In this document: in pieces, positions 55,566-64,000 of the stretch
How the letters are laid out: each line of letters begins with the position of its first letter
Position numbering within the stretch: position 1 is the first letter of the stretch
Source of the DNA: Rhodococcus sp. 105337
GTDB taxonomy: Bacteria > Actinomycetota > Actinomycetes > Mycobacteriales > Mycobacteriaceae
Direction: 5' to 3'
DNA length: 64,000 bases
Assembly (NCBI RefSeq): GCF_012844225.1
Contig: NZ_JABAGQ010000006.1
Span: forward strand, 1 to 64,000
Translations under genes and position numbers: made by a program
The notes under the pieces: generated by a model
The model's database searches: none
What the model was told of the DNA's origin: nothing
The model's input: the letters and a program-made list of their open reading frames with translations, nothing else

Positions 55566-56829
55566 GCGGGTCCTCCGGATCCAGGCCGAGCAGCGGGAAC
55601 GCCGATCGGCGTGTGGCGATGATCGCCGAGTCGATACGGGTGAGCGCCCGATCGAGAGACGCCACCCCGGTTTCCGGGGTACCTCCCGGGCCGTCCCAGG
55701 GAAGGTAGGACACGTCCGAGTCCTCCCCCATGACGGTCGGCAGATCCACTCCGGGTGCGAGGGCGCCGACCCGTTCGCGCCAGTCTTCCGGAACGGCGGT
55801 GGTGGGGTCGATCTCGCGGTCGAGCGCCGCCGCGATGAGGTGGGTCCATGCCCGGGGCACGACGCGAACCAACCCGTAACCGCCGCCGCCGACTGCGAGC
55901 CAGCGGCCTTCGCAGTGCCGGTCCGCGAGATCACGCATGGCGAGATAGGAGGCCCGCTGACCGTCGACGGTCAGCGCCAGATCTGCGAGAGGGTCCTCGC
56001 GGTGACTGTCGGCGCCGCACTGGCTAATGAGGATCTGCGGGCGGAACGCAGCGAGCGCTCCGGGCACCACCGCGTGAAAAGCCCTCAGCCACAAGGAATC
56101 GACAGTGCCGGGCAGAACCGGCATGTTGATCGAGGTCCCCTCGGCCTCACCCGAGCCCACCTCACTCGACCATCCGGTGTTGGGCCACAGCGTCGCGGGG
56201 TGCTGGTGGAGAGAGATGGTGAGCACCCGCGGGTCGCCGAGAAAGGCGTGCTGGACTCCGTCACCGTGATGCGCGTCGACGTCCACGTAGGCGATGCGGT
56301 CGTAACCGTTGTCGAGAAGCCAGGAGATCGCGATCGCGGCGTCGTTGTAGACGCAGAATCCGGCGGCCCAGTCGGCCATCGCGTGGTGCATTCCCCCGCC
56401 GATGCTCACCGCGCGCAGGGTCCGGCCCGAGGCGATCTCCCGGGCGGCGGCGAGTGTGCCGCCGGCGAGGGTGGCACTCGCCTCGTGCATGCGGGGGAAG
56501 ATCGGATTGTCCTCGGTACCCAGGCCGTGCGGGGCGTCGGCGACGGCAGCGGTACCGGGGGCGACCGCGCCGGCCCGTTTGACGGCATCGAGGTAGGCCG
56601 GGGTGTGGATGCGCAGCAGGTCCACATCGTCCGCGGGAGACGGATGGACCGTCTCGACACCCTCGAGCAGACCGATACTCTTCGACAGCGCCATGGTGAG
56701 ATCGAGCCGCGTGGGGTTCATCGGGTGTGTCGGGCCCCACCGGTAGTCGAGGTATTCGGGGCTCCACACCACCACTCGATCGCCGCCCAATTGTGTCGTA
56801 CCGCCCTCGGCGGTGGAGCTAGTGGTCAT
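55558..56829 (-). CDS. acuC: AcuC-type lysine deacetylase (class I HDAC fold)
   Basis: 423 aa. HDAC motifs: GPTHPMNPTRLD at the start, GGGMHHAMADWAAGFCVYND with the paired catalytic histidines, and VDVDAHHGDGVQ with zinc ligands. The Bacillus homologue reverses acetylation of acetyl-CoA synthetase. Translationally coupled to pat, so writer and eraser are made together. The ATG at 56829 (MTTSSTAEGG) is preferred to upstream starts; TAGCGT eight nt before it could give a near-leaderless mRNA. Diverges from ideR. Confidence 0.93.
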   Translation of the reverse strand: MTTSSTAEGGTTQLGGDRVVVWSPEYLDYRWGPTHPMNPTRLDLTMALSKSIGLLEGVETVHPSPADDVDLLRIHTPAYLDAVKRAGAVAPGTAAVADAPHGLGTEDNPIFPRMHEASATLAGGTLAAAREIASGRTLRAVSIGGGMHHAMADWAAGFCVYNDAAIAISWLLDNGYDRIAYVDVDAHHGDGVQHAFLGDPRVLTISLHQHPATLWPNTGWSSEVGSGEAEGTSINMPVLPGTVDSLWLRAFHAVVPGALAAFRPQILISQCGADSHREDPLADLALTVDGQRASYLAMRDLADRHCEGRWLAVGGGGYGLVRVVPRAWTHLIAAALDREIDPTTAVPEDWRERVGALAPGVDLPTVMGEDSDVSYLPWDGPGGTPETGVASLDRALTRIDSAIIATRRSAFPLLGLDPEDPRD

Positions 56830-56933
56830 GAACACAGACGCTACTGGTCCGGGATGGGACGCGCGAGCAACCAAGGGCGCCCCCACCGCCCTATTCGCAC
56901 GGTTAGAATCGGCGCAGACGAAGGGGTGTGAGA

Positions 56934-57620
56934 GTGAAGGACCTGGTCGATACCACGGAGATGTATCTCCGGACGATCTACGATCTGGAAGAGGAAGGCG
57001 TCGTGCCGTTGCGTGCGCGCATCGCCGAACGCCTCGAGCAGAGTGGACCCACCGTCAGCCAGACGGTCGCCCGCATGGAGCGGGACGGCCTGTTGCGCGT
57101 CGCCGGCGACCGCCATCTGCAACTGACCGAGAAAGGCCGCGACCTCGCGGTGTCGGTCATGCGCAAGCACCGTCTCGCGGAGCGACTCCTCGTCGACGTG
57201 ATCGGCCTCGACTGGGAGAACGTGCATGCCGAGGCGTGCCGTTGGGAGCACGTGATGAGCGAGGAGGTCGAGCGGCGACTGGTCGAGGTGCTCAACAACC
57301 CGACGACGTCCCCGTACGGAAACCCGATCCCCGGCCTGGCACAGCTGGGCTTGGACAAGGATGCTGCTCCCGACGAGAAGCTGGTTCGGCTGACGGAGAT
57401 TCCCGCCGGTAAACCGACCGCGGTCGTGGTGCGTCGGCTCGCCGAATACGTGCAGTCCGACCCCGATGTCATCGCGCGCCTGCGTGAGGCCGGAGTCGTC
57501 CCGGACGCGCGCGTTACAGTCGAGACGCGCCCGGGCTCGGTGACCATCACCGTGGCCGGGCACAACAGCTTCGAGCTTTCCGACGAGATGGCCCACGCCG
57601 TGCAGGTGAAACAGGTTTGA
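56934..57620 (+). CDS. ideR: Iron-dependent regulator IdeR (DtxR family)
   Basis: 228 aa. The N-terminal winged helix ([36 protein letters not shown] as recognition helix) is followed by the metal-binding domain with [13 protein letters not shown] and [14 protein letters not shown] (Cys, Glu, His ligands) and a C-terminal SH3-like domain. With Fe2+ it represses siderophore genes and activates iron storage. GTG at 56934 has AAGGGG seven nt upstream; a GTG at 56928 is too close. Matches Rv2711. Confidence 0.97.
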   Translation: MKDLVDTTEMYLRTIYDLEEEGVVPLRARIAERLEQSGPTVSQTVARMERDGLLRVAGDRHLQLTEKGRDLAVSVMRKHRLAERLLVDVIGLDWENVHAEACRWEHVMSEEVERRLVEVLNNPTTSPYGNPIPGLAQLGLDKDAAPDEKLVRLTEIPAGKPTAVVVRRLAEYVQSDPDVIARLREAGVVPDARVTVETRPGSVTITVAGHNSFELSDEMAHAVQVKQV

Positions 57621-57626
57621 TGCAGA

Positions 57627-57661
57627 CCTCTTCACAGGCCCGCGGCGGGCCTGTGAAGAGG
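57627..57661 (+). promoter_or_regulatory. Hairpin covering the galE ribosome site
   Basis: Perfect 17-bp arms (57627-57643 and 57645-57661) that begin 6 nt after the ideR stop. The galE Shine-Dalgarno GAGGGG (57658-57663) is partly inside the 3' arm. The structure may be a terminator after ideR, a translational gate for galE, or both. Confidence 0.75.
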
Positions 57662-57672
57662 GGATCCACAGC

Positions 57673-58671
57673 GTGAGACTTCTGGTGACCGGCGGTGCCG
57701 GGTATGTGGGCAGCGTGTGCAGCACAGTGCTGCTCGAACAAGGCCACGAGGTGGTTGTGGTCGACGACCTGTCCACAGGCAACGCCGACGCGGTCCCCAC
57801 CGGTGCCGAATTCGTCGAAGGCGACATCGCGACGGTCGCGACCGAGGTCCTCGGCTCCGGTGACGACGGCCCCCGCTTCGACGGCGTGCTGCACTTCGGC
57901 GCGCAGTCGCTCGTCGGCGAATCCGTCGAACACCCGGAAAAGTATTGGCAGGGCAACGTCGTCACAACCTTGACGCTGCTCGAGGCGATCCGGCGATCGC
58001 GCACTCCCCGTCTGGTGTTCTCGTCGACGGCGGCGACTTACGGTGAGCCCGACGAGGTACCGATCGTCGAGGACGCACCGACGAGACCCACCAATCCGTA
58101 CGGCGCGTCCAAGCTGGCCATCGATCATGCGATTTCGTCGTACTCCCACGCGCACGGTCTGGCGGCGACGAGCCTGCGGTACTTCAACGTCGCCGGGGCG
58201 TACGGCGGTGCAGGTGAGAACCGGACGGTGGAGACCCACCTGATTCCCCTGGTGTTGCAGGTGGCGCTCGGGCAGCGAGACCACATCTCCGTGTTCGGCA
58301 CCGACTGGCCCACCAAGGACGGGACCGCGGTGCGCGACTACATCCATGTCAAGGATCTCGCCGACGCGCATGTCCTGGCGCTCACGCGGTCGGAACCGGG
58401 TCGCCACCGCATCTACAACCTCGGCAGCGGTGAAGGTTTCAGTGTCCGAGAAGTGATCGCTGCGTGCGAACGCGTCACGGGACTGCCGATCGCGTCGGTC
58501 GACGCCCCCCGCCGGGCCGGCGATCCCGCGGTGCTGATCGCGTCGAGTGCTCGGGCGATGAACGAACTCGGATGGGCTCCGAAACACACCGATATCGACG
58601 AGATCGTCTCGGACGCCTGGGAATTCACCAAGAGCCTCGGCGATCGCTCGCACGCCGCACGTCGCGGCTGA
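57673..58671 (+). CDS. galE: UDP-glucose 4-epimerase GalE
   Basis: 332 aa short-chain dehydrogenase fold. NAD motif TGGAGYVGS (about 6-14), the Ser/Tyr/Lys set in FSSTAATYG and NPYGASK, and substrate segment [10 protein letters not shown]. It interconverts UDP-glucose and UDP-galactose, supplying galactan for the arabinogalactan built by enzymes including AftC. GTG start. Its position directly after ideR is as in other mycolata (galE2 area). Confidence 0.94.
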   Translation: MRLLVTGGAGYVGSVCSTVLLEQGHEVVVVDDLSTGNADAVPTGAEFVEGDIATVATEVLGSGDDGPRFDGVLHFGAQSLVGESVEHPEKYWQGNVVTTLTLLEAIRRSRTPRLVFSSTAATYGEPDEVPIVEDAPTRPTNPYGASKLAIDHAISSYSHAHGLAATSLRYFNVAGAYGGAGENRTVETHLIPLVLQVALGQRDHISVFGTDWPTKDGTAVRDYIHVKDLADAHVLALTRSEPGRHRIYNLGSGEGFSVREVIAACERVTGLPIASVDAPRRAGDPAVLIASSARAMNELGWAPKHTDIDEIVSDAWEFTKSLGDRSHAARRG

Positions 58672-58672
58672 G

Positions 58673-59800
58673 TCACCGGGCAGGTCCGTCCTGCGGTAGT
58701 GCGACACCCAGTCTCGCGGCGATCTCGTATCCGGTCGCTGCGAGGCTCCTGATCGCGTCAGGACGCAACCCTGCCTGCAACGCCTGATCGAGTAGATCGG
58801 AAAGCCGGTGTCGCGGATCGGATTCCAGCGCGACCCCGAGAGCGACGCCGGCGAACGGCCCGTCGCCGCGCACGTACGCTCCGAACGCCACCAGTGCGGC
58901 CGCATCGGCGCGTTCGGGGTCGGGCAGGGCGCGTACCAGATCCACCCAGAGGCGTTCGGCGGCGCCCGCCCACGGTCCTGTTGCGAGGGCCAGCGCGGCG
59001 TCCCGGACGGTCCGGTTCGCAAGGATCACAGCCAGTTCGGCGCATTCCCCCGGCAGCAGATGTTCCCCGTCGCGGCCCAGGAGGACCAGGGCCAGGAGGG
59101 TTCCCAGTTCGGCCCGGTCGGCGGCGGCGGATCCTCCGCTCCGTTCGGCACGCTCGTACGCGAGGTCGCGGGCGTGCACGGCCGCGTCGAGCCTGCTCGC
59201 GACGTCGGCGCGGAAACTCGCCGGGTAGGGCTCGAGGAGTGTGGTGAGTTCGCTGCGAGTTCGCCGGATGGGGTTGCCGTCGAACACCCGGGTGGCCGCC
59301 ACGACGGAGGCGTCGGGGTCGGGCACCGTCCCGGAATCGTCGCGACCGGGAACGAACCACGTTGCGCCGGCATCGATGGCGGGGACCGCGAGCGCACCGC
59401 CGAGCACGATGTCGGCGGTCGCGAGATAGGCGGCGAACTCCTCGAGGAGGGCGTGAGCACGGCCGGCGGCAGGTCCGTGAGGGTCCTGAAGCCTGTCGTC
59501 GACGAGGATCGCGATCACCGAGTCGGCTTCCTCACGTGCGCACACGGCACGGAACCGGCGGAACGCCTCGCGCATCGGGTCCTGCGTCCCGTCTCGGGGT
59601 CCGTCGAGTAACAGGTCGTGCCGCATCACCGCTCCGATCGTGGCGGCCCCCGTCTCACCCGGCCGGGTTGTCACGGGCGAGAGGCTGAGAACGACGAGGG
59701 AGCGCGCGGGACGGAACCCGAGCAGCGCGGGCACCGCTGCGATCAGGTCTCCGATATCGGTGAGGCGGAGCGGGCGTGAGGACGAGGTGGGTGTGGTCAT
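58673..59800 (-). CDS. DUF4192 family protein
   Basis: 375 aa soluble protein. The beginning LRLTDIGDLIAAVPALLGFRPARSLVVLSL is the DUF4192 signature, with a C-terminal helical half. Conserved in actinobacteria, function unknown. Its stop is 1 nt from the galE stop on the other strand. ATG at 59800. Confidence 0.88.
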   Translation of the reverse strand: MTTPTSSSRPLRLTDIGDLIAAVPALLGFRPARSLVVLSLSPVTTRPGETGAATIGAVMRHDLLLDGPRDGTQDPMREAFRRFRAVCAREEADSVIAILVDDRLQDPHGPAAGRAHALLEEFAAYLATADIVLGGALAVPAIDAGATWFVPGRDDSGTVPDPDASVVAATRVFDGNPIRRTRSELTTLLEPYPASFRADVASRLDAAVHARDLAYERAERSGGSAAADRAELGTLLALVLLGRDGEHLLPGECAELAVILANRTVRDAALALATGPWAGAAERLWVDLVRALPDPERADAAALVAFGAYVRGDGPFAGVALGVALESDPRHRLSDLLDQALQAGLRPDAIRSLAATGYEIAARLGVALPQDGPAR

Positions 59801-59948
59801 GCCCGAACGGTCTCCCGGCCCGAGGACAGGTCCGGTGCCTCCGGGGCTCCATCGGTGCGCTCTGGGGATCGACCCGCGCTCTGTGGACAACCGCGCGGCG
59901 TGCCGGTACCGCCGCGGACGCACGTGGCCGGCGCGTGGGTACCCGCGT

Positions 59949-60755
59949 CTACCGTGGCCGGGCTTCGAGCGCGTACCGCACCGCGTCCGCGTAGACCCGA
60001 TCGACGTTCTCGGCGTCCGCGGCGCCCGATTCGAACGACATGTACGTCACCAGCACGCGCACGTCCCCGAGTTGGGCGGTATGCGTGAGTATCGACTGAG
60101 CGAGAGCGTCCGGGCCTTCCCCCGAGGTGACCGTCCGGGACAACGCCAGTGTCTCCGAGCCCGGGACGAGCACCGGCGGGTCGGGTTCGAGCGCCGTGGT
60201 GACGGTCGCGGTGACGCCCCGGTGGGTGGCCTCGACCCGCGCGCACTCGACCAGGTGGCGACGGTAGTCCGCGAGGGGCTCCGCCGGGGTCGTCACTTCG
60301 ACGCTGAGCGTGGCGCGGCCGCCGGTGTCGGTGCCGACGGCCATCGCCGTCCCTCCCGGCCCGTAGTCCTGCGGCGGCGGCAGGCAGCCGCCTGGGTTCA
60401 CGCGGGCACCCGGTGGGATCCCGGTGAGGTCCGGCGCCGCCTGCGCCACCGCCTGCGGGGGCAGGACCACGGCACTGTACGGCTCCGGGAAGCGGTCGAC
60501 CGGCAAGAGCAATTCGGCTGGGGTGCTTCCGCTACCGGGAGCGGCGCCGGGTGGCGGCGCCGCGGTGGCCGGCGGGCTGCCGGTGTGCGGCGTGGCCTCG
60601 GGGCGTGCGACACCGGAAATGCTGGTCGTGCACGCTGCGACCAGGACTGATGCGCCGGTGAGGAGTATCGCTGCCGTGATCGTGCGGCGCGCGGCCGGGC
60701 GGGGCGGGCGAGGGTCGTCGGCGGTCCTGCACCGTGGAGCGTCGCACTTCGCCAC
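59949..60755 (-). CDS. Secreted lipoprotein, sensor-like domain (DUF5642 type)
   Basis: 268 aa. Basic N-terminus, hydrophobic helix and lipobox VAAC (Cys about 42) followed by a Pro/Ala/Thr-rich linker (about 50-80). The mature domain has two cysteines (GGCLPPP and VECARV) and resembles the PknH-sensor-like extracellular domains of mycobacterial lipoproteins. Ligand unknown. GTG at 60755 is backed by GGAGG five nt upstream. Confidence 0.78.
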   Translation of the reverse strand: MAKCDAPRCRTADDPRPPRPAARRTITAAILLTGASVLVAACTTSISGVARPEATPHTGSPPATAAPPPGAAPGSGSTPAELLLPVDRFPEPYSAVVLPPQAVAQAAPDLTGIPPGARVNPGGCLPPPQDYGPGGTAMAVGTDTGGRATLSVEVTTPAEPLADYRRHLVECARVEATHRGVTATVTTALEPDPPVLVPGSETLALSRTVTSGEGPDALAQSILTHTAQLGDVRVLVTYMSFESGAADAENVDRVYADAVRYALEARPR

Positions 60756-60903
60756 CCGAACCTCCGTCGTCCACAGTCCAGCGGGGCCCGGACCCGGGAA
60801 ATCGCCACCGCCGCTTCAATTAGACTCGGACACCACCATGCCACGCCGGTGCTGCACCGGCGGGAAGGCTACGACGGCGCAGTGTGATCGGAGTGGTTCC
60901 CCA

Positions 60904-61848
60904 ATGGACGAGCAGTCCCGGATGTACGAGCTGGAGTTCCCGGCTCCACAACTCATGACCACCGACGGGCAGGGTCCGGTTCTCGTTCACGGCCTCGAAG
61001 GGTTCGCGGACGCCGGACATTCGGTCCGGCTGGCCACCACGCATCTGAGGGAGACGCTCGAGACCGAACTCGTGGCGTCGTTCGCGGTCGACGACCTCAT
61101 CGACTACCGCTCCCGGCGACCGCTGATGACCTTCAAGTCGGACCATTTCTCCGACTATGCGGCCCCCGAGCTGAACCTGTACGCCCTCATCGACAATGCG
61201 GGAACTCCGTTCCTGCTGCTTGCGGGCAGCGAACCGGATCTCAAATGGGAGCGGTTCATCACCGCGGTGCGCCTGCTCGCCGAGCAGTTCGGCGTGCGGC
61301 GCACGATCGGCCTCAACTCCATCCCGATGGCGACACCGCACACCAGGCCGCTCTCGGTTACCGCCCACTCCACGAACAAGGACCTCATCGCCGGCCACCA
61401 CCGCTGGTCCGGTGAGTTGCAGATTCCGGCGGGGGCGTCGTCGCTGCTCGAGCTCCGCATGGCGCAGCACGGACACGAGTCGGTGGGATTCTCCGTGCAC
61501 GTGCCGCACTACCTGGCACAGACCGACTACCCGGCGGCCGCCGAGACGCTTCTCACCCACGTGGCGGAGATCGGCGATCTCGACATTCCGCTGCAGGCAC
61601 TCGACGAGGCCGCGGCACGGGTCCGTGAGCAGATCGACGAGCACATCGAGGGCAACGAGGAAGTACAGGGAGTGGTGCAGGCCCTCGAACGGCAGTACGA
61701 CAGCTACGTGGCCGCGCAGGAACAGCAGACCTCTCCCCTGCCGACCGACGAGAATCTGCCGACCGGCGAGGAACTCGGGGCGGAATTCGAGCGCTTCCTC
61801 GCGGAATACGGCCAGCGCGGCGACGACGATACCGATCAGTCGCTCTGA
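60904..61848 (+). CDS. PAC2 (proteasome assembly chaperone) family protein
   Basis: 314 aa. HGLEGFADAGHSVRLATTHL is the PAC2 signature near the N-terminus, with LLLAGSEPDLKWERF and GLNSIPMATPHTRP in the core, and an extended coiled C-terminus (about 215-314). Matches Rv2714. The name comes from a eukaryotic chaperone; no bacterial role is established, although rhodococci do have a proteasome. ATG at 60904; the longer frame upstream is not conserved. Confidence 0.9.
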   Translation: MDEQSRMYELEFPAPQLMTTDGQGPVLVHGLEGFADAGHSVRLATTHLRETLETELVASFAVDDLIDYRSRRPLMTFKSDHFSDYAAPELNLYALIDNAGTPFLLLAGSEPDLKWERFITAVRLLAEQFGVRRTIGLNSIPMATPHTRPLSVTAHSTNKDLIAGHHRWSGELQIPAGASSLLELRMAQHGHESVGFSVHVPHYLAQTDYPAAAETLLTHVAEIGDLDIPLQALDEAAARVREQIDEHIEGNEEVQGVVQALERQYDSYVAAQEQQTSPLPTDENLPTGEELGAEFERFLAEYGQRGDDDTDQSL

Positions 61849-62039
61849 GCGGAACGGGGCGCGTCACGACGCGGCGGGTCCACGGTGGGACGTTTCATGA
61901 CCGTTACGATCGTCGCCCATCGCGTCACATACACTCGGTACGCTCTCGCGGCATGCAAGAGTGACTCCGGGCGGCGATTACCGTCAGGTCGAGAAACCGG
62001 CCGTACGTAGGTGCCTCCCCACGTCGGCAGGAGACGGTG

Positions 62040-63077
62040 ATGACCACAGCGCGTCCGAGGAAGCTCCGCCCGGTTCCCGACAAGGAACCGCGCATGGTCT
62101 TCCGCACGATCCACGGCTACCGGCGCGCGTTCCGGATGGCCGGCAGCGGACCTGCGCTGCTGCTCATCCACGGTATCGGTGACAACTCTTCGACGTGGAC
62201 GGACGTGATTCCGCACCTCGCCGAGAAGTACACCGTGATCGCCCCCGATCTGCTCGGCCACGGCCGATCGGACAAGCCGCGAGCCGACTACTCCGTCGCC
62301 GCGTATGCCAACGGCATGCGTGACCTGCTGTCGGTGCTCGGGATCGACAAGGTCACGGTCGTCGGCCACTCCCTCGGCGGCGGAGTCGCGATGCAGTTCG
62401 CGTACCAGTTCCCGGGCAGGGTCGAGCGACTCGTGCTCGTGTCGTCGGGCGGCGTCACCAAGGATGTCCACCCTGTCCTGCGCATGGTGTCGGTACCCGT
62501 CGTCAGCGAGGTGCTCAAGCTCCTGCGCATACCGGGTGCGATGCCGGCGATGAGGCTCGCCGGCTCCGCGCTGGGCCAGCTCAACAAGTCGCCGCTCAAG
62601 CCCGGCGCACTCCTGCACGACGCCTCCGACCTGGTACGTATCCTCGGCGAACTTCCGGATCCGACGGCGTGCCAGGCCTATCTGCGGACCCTGCGGGCGG
62701 TTGTCGACTGGCGTGGCCAGGTGGTGACCATGCTCGACCGCAGTTACCTCACCGAGGATCTGCCGGTGCAGCTGATCTGGGGCGACCGCGACAGCGTCAT
62801 TCCGGTGGGGCACGCTTACCTCGCGCATTCCGCGATGCCCGGTTCCCGACTCGAAGTGTTCCGCGGCGCCGGCCACTTCCCGTTCCGGGACGATCCCCTG
62901 CGTTTCCTCCGGGTCGTGGAGAACTTCCTCGACAACACCGCGCCCCTGCAGTTCGACGAGGAGAGCTGGCGGAAGCTCCTCGTCTCCGGGGTGAGCGAAT
63001 CGCGCATCACCGGCGGCCCGGCCACCCGCATGGCCGTGCTCGACGTGATGGAGTCCGACGAGCGCAGCGCCACGTAG
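62040..63077 (+). CDS. Alpha/beta hydrolase (Rv2715-like)
   Basis: 345 aa. LLLIHGIGDNSSTW gives the oxyanion loop, VVGHSLGGGVAMQFA (about 105-119) the nucleophile elbow, WGDRDSVIP the acid and GAGHFPFRDDP the histidine, so the triad is complete. Family members include epoxide hydrolases and C-C bond hydrolases; substrate unknown. AGGAG lies six nt before the ATG at 62040, so that start is preferred to the adjacent GTG at 62037. Confidence 0.92.
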   Translation: MTTARPRKLRPVPDKEPRMVFRTIHGYRRAFRMAGSGPALLLIHGIGDNSSTWTDVIPHLAEKYTVIAPDLLGHGRSDKPRADYSVAAYANGMRDLLSVLGIDKVTVVGHSLGGGVAMQFAYQFPGRVERLVLVSSGGVTKDVHPVLRMVSVPVVSEVLKLLRIPGAMPAMRLAGSALGQLNKSPLKPGALLHDASDLVRILGELPDPTACQAYLRTLRAVVDWRGQVVTMLDRSYLTEDLPVQLIWGDRDSVIPVGHAYLAHSAMPGSRLEVFRGAGHFPFRDDPLRFLRVVENFLDNTAPLQFDEESWRKLLVSGVSESRITGGPATRMAVLDVMESDERSAT

Positions 63078-63141
63078 CAGGCCTCGCGGTCCGCTGCCGC
63101 GACGGAACGGCAGCGCGGAAAGGCCCTCGCCACCGGGCGAC

Positions 63142-63147
63142 TAGCCT
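63142..63147 (+). promoter_or_regulatory. -10 box of the 3' helicase gene, leaderless type
   Basis: TAGCCT six nt before the GTG at 63154. Confidence 0.5.
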
Positions 63148-63153
63148 GGAGCA

Positions 63154-64000
63154 GTGCTGCTTCCCGATCTGATACCCGACCCCGTCGACGACGACACCCT
63201 CTTCGACGCCTTCACCTCCTGGACGACGGATCGGGGACTGTCGCTCTACCCGGCGCAGGAGGAAGCGCTGATGGAACTCGTGGGCGGTTCGCACGTGATC
63301 CTCGCGACGCCCACGGGGTCGGGCAAATCGATGGTGGCGATCGGAGCCCATTTCTTCGCGCTCGCGGCCGGCAAGCGCACGTTCTACACCGCACCGATCA
63401 AGGCGCTCGTCAGCGAGAAGTTCTTCGCATTGTGCGAGGTCTTCGGAGCCGACCGGGTCGGGATGATGACCGGCGACGCCTCGGTGAACCCGACCGCCCC
63501 GATCATCTGCGCGACCGCGGAGATCGTCGCCAACCTCGCACTGCGCGAAGGCCCGGACTCGGACATCGGCCAGGTGGTCATGGACGAGTTCCATTTCTAC
63601 TCCGACCCCGACCGTGGATGGGCCTGGCAGGTGCCCCTCATCGAACTGCCTCACGCGCAGTTCCTGCTCATGTCCGCGACCCTCGGGGACGTGTCGTTCC
63701 TCCAGAAGGACCTCACTCGTCGCACCGGGCGCCCGACCGTCGAGGTCTCGGGGACCGAGCGACCGGTGCCCCTGACCTTCTCGTATTCGCAGGCCCCCAT
63801 CGGTGAAGCGATCGAAGAGCTGGTCACCACTCACCAGGCACCGGTGTACGTCGTCCACTTCACCCAGGCCGCCGCACTCGAGCGTGCCCAGGCACTGACC
63901 AGCGTCAACATGTGCACGAAAGCCGAGAAGGAGGCGATCGCGGCCGCACTCGGCGAATTCCGGTTCTCGACGGGATTCGGCAAGACCCTGTCCCGGCTCG
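63154..64000 (+). CDS. DEAD/DEAH-box (Ski2-like) helicase, 5' part only
   Basis: The window ends inside this gene; 282 codons are visible and open. The first RecA domain has ATPTGSGKSMVA (motif I, about 50-61), APIKALVSEKF (Ia), VVMDEFHFYSDPDRGWAWQ (motif II, DEFH) and LMSATLGD (III). The DEFH/DRG block is as in Ski2/HelY-type RNA helicases, and the overall N-terminus fits actinobacterial helicases carrying a C-terminal DUF3516, which would lie beyond the window. GTG start, supported by a leaderless -10. Confidence 0.9.
   Translation, partial: MLLPDLIPDPVDDDTLFDAFTSWTTDRGLSLYPAQEEALMELVGGSHVILATPTGSGKSMVAIGAHFFALAAGKRTFYTAPIKALVSEKFFALCEVFGADRVGMMTGDASVNPTAPIICATAEIVANLALREGPDSDIGQVVMDEFHFYSDPDRGWAWQVPLIELPHAQFLLMSATLGDVSFLQKDLTRRTGRPTVEVSGTERPVPLTFSYSQAPIGEAIEELVTTHQAPVYVVHFTQAAALERAQALTSVNMCTKAEKEAIAAALGEFRFSTGFGKTLSRL

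Noticed and set aside
56830-56933. An IdeR box in the acuC-ideR intergenic region
   Set aside because: No TTAGGNTAGNCTNACCTAA-like dyad was found; ideR autoregulation is not supported by sequence.
1-64000. Prophage, insertion sequence or biosynthetic cluster
   Set aside because: No transposase, integrase, phage structural gene, PKS/NRPS or flanking direct repeats were seen; gene order is largely that of the mycobacterial core.

Overview
The window is high-GC actinobacterial chromosome. Its gene order closely follows the Mycobacterium tuberculosis Rv2670c-Rv2715 core region: zapE, lipoprotein, aftC, msrB, chdC-hemY-hemE, DUF3000, RNase D, dxs, an RNA methyltransferase, an APC/KimA permease, trkA pair, DUF3159, OB-fold, DUF3710, dut, DUF3093, DUF4193, cei, suhB, ppgK, sigA, DUF3039, DUF3099, sigB, ideR, PAC2, hydrolase. 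The mycolic-acid-type envelope genes (aftC, cei), the WS/DGAT wax-ester synthase and the extra catabolic genes point to Rhodococcus or a close relative. The genus is inferred from gene content and order; no database search was run.

Layout. 1-332: two identical tRNA-Val(GAC) genes flanking tRNA-Gly(GCC), closed by a strong hairpin. 407-8368: a free-standing LeuA regulatory domain, a GNAT enzyme carrying an in-frame minisatellite, zapE, a peptidase-like lipoprotein without its catalytic residues, aftC, msrB, a HAD phosphatase and L-lactate dehydrogenase. 8405-13909 (minus): a haem operon hemE-hemY-chdC with a cytoplasmic molybdenum sulfoxide reductase as its last gene. 14043-19281: DUF3000, WS/DGAT, RNase D, a frameshifted HSL-type hydrolase and an MpaB/Lcp-type oxygenase. 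19635-24579: fadA-fadB beta-oxidation operon and a sugar porter. 24593-28885 (minus): dxs, then a marR-MFS efflux operon behind nested palindromes.

28939-36090: RNA methyltransferase and KimA-type potassium importer on the minus strand, diverging from two RCK/TrkA proteins, followed by an inserted eutBC pair. 36112-45611: conserved actinobacterial genes of DNA, envelope and phosphate metabolism (OB-fold, dut, cei, suhB, ppgK) ending with sigA. 45892-52728: small zinc-ribbon proteins, a helicase, a YihY/BrkB membrane protein, a methyltransferase and sigB behind two tandem ECF-type promoters. 52818-64000: an acuC-pat protein acetylation pair, ideR, galE with a hairpin over its ribosome site, DUF4192, a lipoprotein, PAC2, a hydrolase and the start of a DEAD/DEAH helicase.

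Most of this is ordinary core genome. The parts that merit attention are the KimA/RCK potassium module, the molybdoenzyme at the end of the haem operon, the solo LeuA regulatory domain, the pseudo-peptidase, the acetyltransferase/deacetylase pair, the stacked palindromes and tandem repeats, and at least ten genes whose -10 box sits 6-7 nt before the start codon, as expected for leaderless mRNAs. No prophage, IS element, CRISPR array or biosynthetic cluster is visible.
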